Below, piece by piece: positions 60,502 through 64,000 of a stretch of DNA of 64,000 nt (the stretch's first letter is position 1; every line of letters starts with the position of its first letter). A program made the position numbers and the translations under genes. The notes below the pieces were generated by a model. That model was not told where the DNA came from and did no database searches. It saw nothing but the letters and a program-made list of their open reading frames with translations. Source of the DNA: Micromonospora sp. FIMYZ51 (GTDB lineage: Bacteria > Actinomycetota > Actinomycetes > Mycobacteriales > Micromonosporaceae); NCBI RefSeq assembly GCF_038246755.1, contig NZ_CP134706.1:434001-498000 (forward strand), read 5' to 3'.

Positions 60502-61269
60502 ATGGTGACGCAGGCTGAGCGCGTCAGCGGCCCGCTGTCCACCTGGGACTGGTCGAGTTGGCGACTGAGCCCGCGTCGGCTGGCGGCGGCGGCAGTCGTG
60601 GCGGCGTACGCCGTGCTGCTGGCGGCCAGCGCGGAGACGGCGCTGCGTTGGCTGGCGGTGTTGTTGGCGATCGAGGTGGTGCTGCTCTGCCTGCCGTGGC
60701 GGCTGCCGCGCAACCGGCGCAGTCGACCCAGCTTCTGGCTGGAGGTTCTGGTCGGTCTGTCCGCACCGCTCGGGGCGTTGCTGGTCGCCGCCGTCGTCGA
60801 TTCGAGCCTGTGGGGCGGCTGGCCCGCGTGGTGGTGGTATCCGGTGGCGCTGCTGTGCGGCGCAGGGCTGGTGCTGCTTGGCGGAATGGATCTGCGCAAG
60901 CTGCGCAACGGTGATCTGGCGTTCCTGATGGGGCCGACACCGCACGGCCGGGCCCGGGCAGCCTCCGGGGCCCTGGCACCGCCGGGCGAGGAACTGCTGT
61001 TCCGCGCGCCGCTGCTCGTCGTCTCGTCCCCGGCCGCACTGCCGCTCGGGTTGCTCTCCGGGCTGGCGTTCGTGGCCATCCACTATGTCCAGCCGGGGTC
61101 GAACGGCCGTGACTCGACCCGATCGTTGGCGGTGGCGATGGTGGCGGCCGTCATCCTGGCTGCCTTGACGCTGCTGTCCGGATCGGTCTATCCGGCGATC
61201 CTCGCCCACCTGCTCAACAATGCGCCGGGCGTCCTGCTGCACCTTCAGTGTGAAAGGGAAGATCCGTGA
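60502..61269 (+). CDS. CPBP (CAAX-type) intramembrane metalloprotease
   Basis: 255 residues with about seven spans. The three CPBP motifs are intact: EELLFR (about residues 166-171), FVAIH and HLLNN near the end. Family members cut or confer immunity to bacteriocins. With no other leader peptidase in the cluster, it is the best candidate for precursor cleavage or self-immunity. Starts one base after the previous stop. Confidence 0.85.
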   Translation: MVTQAERVSGPLSTWDWSSWRLSPRRLAAAAVVAAYAVLLAASAETALRWLAVLLAIEVVLLCLPWRLPRNRRSRPSFWLEVLVGLSAPLGALLVAAVVDSSLWGGWPAWWWYPVALLCGAGLVLLGGMDLRKLRNGDLAFLMGPTPHGRARAASGALAPPGEELLFRAPLLVVSSPAALPLGLLSGLAFVAIHYVQPGSNGRDSTRSLAVAMVAAVILAALTLLSGSVYPAILAHLLNNAPGVLLHLQCEREDP

Positions 61270-62051
61270 TCGAGGAACGCTTCGCCGGTTGTCTGCCGGA
61301 ACTCGGCCGACGGCAGCTTCTCCCGGCCGAGCTGCGGGCGGCCCTGTTGGTCGGCTCGATGGCGCGTGGCTGGGACAACAGCACAAGCGACTACGACATC
61401 AATCTGATCTGTGCCGGCGAGATGTGGCCGGGGTCCGGCCCACAACTTGCCATACCGCTGGATCCGCCGGTCGTGACGACGGAGCTGCTGCACGCCGACG
61501 GGCGGCGCTGGGAGGTCAAATACTGGCTCGACAGCCAGGTGGACCAGATGCTCGACAAGGTCACCTGGGAACGGTTCGAGCAGACCGGTGCGGCCAGTGA
61601 GGTGCTGTCGAAGATCGAGGAACTCTTCCTGGAGCGGCTGGTCACCTGCGTACCGCTGGCGGGCGGTGACTGGCTTGCCGCGCGGCGTGCCGCCCTGGAA
61701 GCCACGGCGTTCCGCGCCATCGTGGTGACCCGGTCGCTGGAGAAGGCGGACAACGCCGCCGAGGACGCCCTCGGTCAGCTGGCCGCCGATGACATCGAAA
61801 GCGCTGTGCTCTCGGCGCGTCAAGCCTTCTCGTACACGGCCGATGCCCTGTTGGAGAGCCTGGGACAGTACGGCTCGCACACACCGAAGTGGCGGGCGCG
61901 TCGGTTCCGGGCCGCCGCCCCCGCAGTCCTTTCCTTCACCGACTACTGGGCGATCGAGACCATGACCGACCTACGCCCGGGCGCGGAGCGGCAGTGGGTC
62001 TCCGACGTCGTGACCACGTGCAAGAACATCGCCATGAAGGTCGAGATCTGA
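61266..62051 (+). CDS. Minimal nucleotidyltransferase-fold protein
   Basis: 261 residues. The pol-beta-type motif LVGSMARGWDNSTSDYDINLI has GS and the D-x-D metal ligands (DYDIN). The C-terminal 150 residues are helical, with ALEATAFRAIVVTRSLEKA and a late SFTDYWAIETMT. Nucleotidyltransferases of this general type modify lasso peptides in some Bacillus clusters; a role in tagging the peptide or a toxin-like function are both possible. GTGA overlap with the CPBP gene. Confidence 0.78.
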   Translation: MIEERFAGCLPELGRRQLLPAELRAALLVGSMARGWDNSTSDYDINLICAGEMWPGSGPQLAIPLDPPVVTTELLHADGRRWEVKYWLDSQVDQMLDKVTWERFEQTGAASEVLSKIEELFLERLVTCVPLAGGDWLAARRAALEATAFRAIVVTRSLEKADNAAEDALGQLAADDIESAVLSARQAFSYTADALLESLGQYGSHTPKWRARRFRAAAPAVLSFTDYWAIETMTDLRPGAERQWVSDVVTTCKNIAMKVEI

Positions 62052-62335
62052 TGACTGATCGATTCGTACCACCCTCGCTCGAGTGGATTCCGCAGCGTCG
62101 GCTGGAGGCCCGGATCCGCCGCTTCCGGGGCCGGACGCTTGTGGCGGTCGACGCCGAGGCGATGGAGTTGGATGAGGTGGCAGCCTTCATCTTCGGGCAG
62201 GTGGACGGGGCCACGAGCCTGCGTGAGATCGGCGAGCGGGTCGCCGCCACGTACGACGTGTCGGTCGAGGAGGCGACCACCGACAGCGCGGAGCTGCTGG
62301 CCCAACTGGTCGACGTCAACCTGGTCGGCGCATGA
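62051..62335 (+). CDS. PqqD-like RiPP recognition protein
   Basis: 94 residues. Three-strand head (WIPQRRLEARIRRFRGRTLVAVDAEAMELDEVAAFIF) and winged helix (VDGATSLREIGERVAATYDVSVEEATTDSAELLAQLVDVNLV), the PqqD/RRE pattern. Such proteins bind the leader peptide and present it to the modifying enzyme. One-base overlap with the previous gene and ATGA with the next. Confidence 0.85.
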   Translation: MTDRFVPPSLEWIPQRRLEARIRRFRGRTLVAVDAEAMELDEVAAFIFGQVDGATSLREIGERVAATYDVSVEEATTDSAELLAQLVDVNLVGA

Positions 62336-63168
62336 GCCGCAGTCCCACGCGAGACCGTTACGCCGGCAACGTCGTGTGGGCCACGTTCGTGCGTAGCTGG
62401 ACGATGAACCGTCGCGCCTACCCGTGGACCTACTTCACCTCCACGGTGCTCGCCGGGGCGCTTACCATTTCGCTTGCCTACCTGGCCTTCCATGCGGTGG
62501 GCGGATCTGCCGTCAACGCCGAGTTCGCGCAACGCGCCGGCTCGGCTGATTACGTCGGGTACGTGGCGGTCGGCGCGCTCGCCTACGCCTTCATGGTCCG
62601 GATGCTGCTGTGGACTGCGAAGGCGCTCATCACGGAGGAACGGGAAGGGACGATCGCGGCGCTGGCCGTGGCGCCGGCGCACCGACTGCCGTACCTCATG
62701 GGGTTCTCGCTGTTCGCAGTGGCCAGCACCGGCCTGGAAGTGGCCGCGTTGTCCGGTTTCGCGCTGCTGCTGGGGGTGCAGCTACCCGTGCCGTCGCTGC
62801 TCAACCTGGCGCTGGTCCTGCTGATCCTCACCATCGCGGTGTTCAGCCTGTCCCTGGTGGTGAGCGCGGTGATGCTGTACGCCGGTGAGGCGCACATCAC
62901 CCAGAACACCGTCTTCCTGCTCCTCGGCTTGATCTGTGGGTTCACCTTTCCGCGGTCGTATCTGCCGGACCTGCTGCGTTGGCTGGCGGAACTGGTGCCG
63001 ATAACCGCCGCCCTGGACGTGGCGCGACCGTTGCTCAACGGCGCGATCGACGCCGCAGAACTCACGCCGCGTCTGGCCGTGGCACTCGGCGTCAGCGTGA
63101 TCTACCTGATCGCCGGATTCTGGCTGCTGCCCCGCGCGGAGAGCCGGGCGATCGAGAGGAGCTTCTGA
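62332..63168 (+). CDS. ABC-2 type exporter permease
   Basis: 278 residues with six spans of the ABC2_membrane family (ALAYAFMVRMLLWTAKALITEEREGTIAALAVAPAHRLPYLMG is the cytoplasmic coupling region). A matching ATPase follows. Likely exports the peptide or gives immunity. Confidence 0.9.
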   Translation: MSRSPTRDRYAGNVVWATFVRSWTMNRRAYPWTYFTSTVLAGALTISLAYLAFHAVGGSAVNAEFAQRAGSADYVGYVAVGALAYAFMVRMLLWTAKALITEEREGTIAALAVAPAHRLPYLMGFSLFAVASTGLEVAALSGFALLLGVQLPVPSLLNLALVLLILTIAVFSLSLVVSAVMLYAGEAHITQNTVFLLLGLICGFTFPRSYLPDLLRWLAELVPITAALDVARPLLNGAIDAAELTPRLAVALGVSVIYLIAGFWLLPRAESRAIERSF

Positions 63169-63175
63169 AGCCGCC

Positions 63176-64000
63176 ATGACACAGGGAATTGTCACCCGAC
63201 GGATGCGTAAGACCTTCCGCGTGCGCCGTCGGCTGTTCGCAGCCGCGACGGAGAAGGTCGCGGTAGACGGTCTGGACCTCGAAATCCCCCGGGGTCGCGT
63301 GACAGGTCTGCTCGGGCTCAACGGCGCCGGCAAGACGACCACGATCAAGATCCTTTCCACCCTGCTGCACCCGAGTTCCGGCGAGGTGACAGTTGACGGG
63401 CTCGACGTCGTGCGCGACGCCCGGGAGATCCGTCGGCGCATCAACCTGATCGCCGGTGGCGAACGCATGGTCTACGCCCGGATGACCGGCAGGGAGAACC
63501 TGTTCTACTTCGGCAATCTGTACGGCGTGCCGAACCGGGTGCTACGCCGACGGAGCGAGGAACTGCTCGACCTGGTCGGCCTGAGCGACGCCGCCGACAC
63601 CCTGGTCGAGCAGTACTCGCGCGGCATGACCCAGCGCCTCTCGATCGCGCGCGGGCTGGTCAACGAGCCCGACTACCTGCTCCTGGACGAACCCACCCTC
63701 GGGCTTGACGCGCCGATCGCCCGGGACCTGCGCAAGGTGATCGGCCGCCTGGTGGACGACGGGAAGGGGATCCTGCTCACCTCGCACTACCTCGACGAGG
63801 TGGAGGAACTCTGCGGTCACGTCTACGTGATCGCGGACGGCCGGCACCTGGCTGCCGGCAGCCCTCGGGAACTGACCGCACTCACCCGCTCCGACCACCT
63901 GACCGCAGTCACGTTGCCCCGCGCCGACGAGCAGGTGGTCGCCGCGGTGCAGGCGTTCGCCGACCGGATCGGCGCGGCGGTGGTGACGGAGCCCGACGAC
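63176..64000 (+). CDS. ABC transporter ATPase (runs off right edge)
   Basis: At least 275 residues from ATG 63176, open to the window end. Walker A GLLGLNGAGKTTTIKIL, a variant signature EQYSRGMTQRLSIARGL (SRGM in place of SGGQ, usual in drug exporters), Walker B YLLLDEPTLGLDAP, and the H-loop LLTSHYLDEVEEL. Pairs with the permease seven bases upstream. The CcmA/DrrA-type exporter layout fits natural-product efflux. Confidence 0.92.
   Translation, partial: MTQGIVTRRMRKTFRVRRRLFAAATEKVAVDGLDLEIPRGRVTGLLGLNGAGKTTTIKILSTLLHPSSGEVTVDGLDVVRDAREIRRRINLIAGGERMVYARMTGRENLFYFGNLYGVPNRVLRRRSEELLDLVGLSDAADTLVEQYSRGMTQRLSIARGLVNEPDYLLLDEPTLGLDAPIARDLRKVIGRLVDDGKGILLTSHYLDEVEELCGHVYVIADGRHLAAGSPRELTALTRSDHLTAVTLPRADEQVVAAVQAFADRIGAAVVTEPDD

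Overview
The window looks like chromosomal DNA of a high-GC actinomycete, most likely Micromonosporaceae (Micromonospora or a close relative). The genes are very GC-rich at third positions. The order DEAD helicase, bldG, anti-sigma factor, hppA, topA, MFS-tmk fusion, holB matches the bldG locus known from Streptomyces. Three copies of a GGAAGGGCCCC element, of a kind I recall from Micromonospora genomes, sit at gene ends. The genus is inference; there is no rRNA here.

Layout. 1-8.7 kb: conserved core (helicase, bldG/apgA stress-sigma partner switch, proton pyrophosphatase, lipoprotein, topoisomerase I). 8.7-13.4 kb: small accessory genes (AbiEi/DUF559-like protein, FAD sugar-lactone oxidase with a divergent TetR, PLP amino-acid deaminase). 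13.5-22.1 kb: MFS-thymidylate kinase fusion, holB, a three-gene type VII secretion-like cassette, ricT, a metallophosphoesterase that has lost its normal stop, and tRNA-Thr(CGT). 22.2-27 kb: surface proteins, a MerR/HEAT-repeat operon, a membrane protein and a VOC protein. 27-33 kb: a stress operon (DUF2231, Hsp20) leading into heptose-type glycosylation genes (GT9, GT2, expanded HldE), then a DJ-1/PfpI protein; two stretches match the sigma-B/H promoter pattern. 33-42 kb: Nudix, quinone reductase, a HAD phosphatase broken by an in-frame TAG, SCO6745-family protein, FKBP, M1 peptidase, and the NHEJ set Ku / ligase / LigD-type polymerase. 42-44 kb: a phosphotransferase remnant, a TIGR03089 protein and a small GntR-type regulator.

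44-64 kb: an orphan biosynthetic region. Its left half has an ArgJ/OAT2-like acetyltransferase, two PLP aminotransferase-fold enzymes, an M28/DUF4910-like peptidase, an Fe(II)/2-oxoglutarate oxygenase, a large flavoprotein, an amidase with an AtzG-like small subunit, and an alkaline-phosphatase-superfamily protein. The right half diverges from it: two tandem nucleoside-diphosphate-kinase-like proteins, a 22-residue basic peptide followed at once by a strong UUCG hairpin, an asparagine-synthetase-like enzyme with an extra C-terminal domain, a CPBP intramembrane protease, a minimal nucleotidyltransferase, a PqqD-like protein and an ABC exporter that runs off the right edge. This reads as a ribosomal peptide (RiPP) pathway resembling lasso clusters (Asn-synthetase-like enzyme, PqqD/RRE, exporter, nucleotidyltransferase), but with no transglutaminase-like leader protease and with NDPK-like proteins I do not recognise from any described class. 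It is the best candidate in the window for an undescribed system.

Recurring oddities: tandem duplications that repeat the stop codon at several gene ends, intergenic inverted repeats with AGATCTTG-type ends, and minisatellite growth inside hldE.
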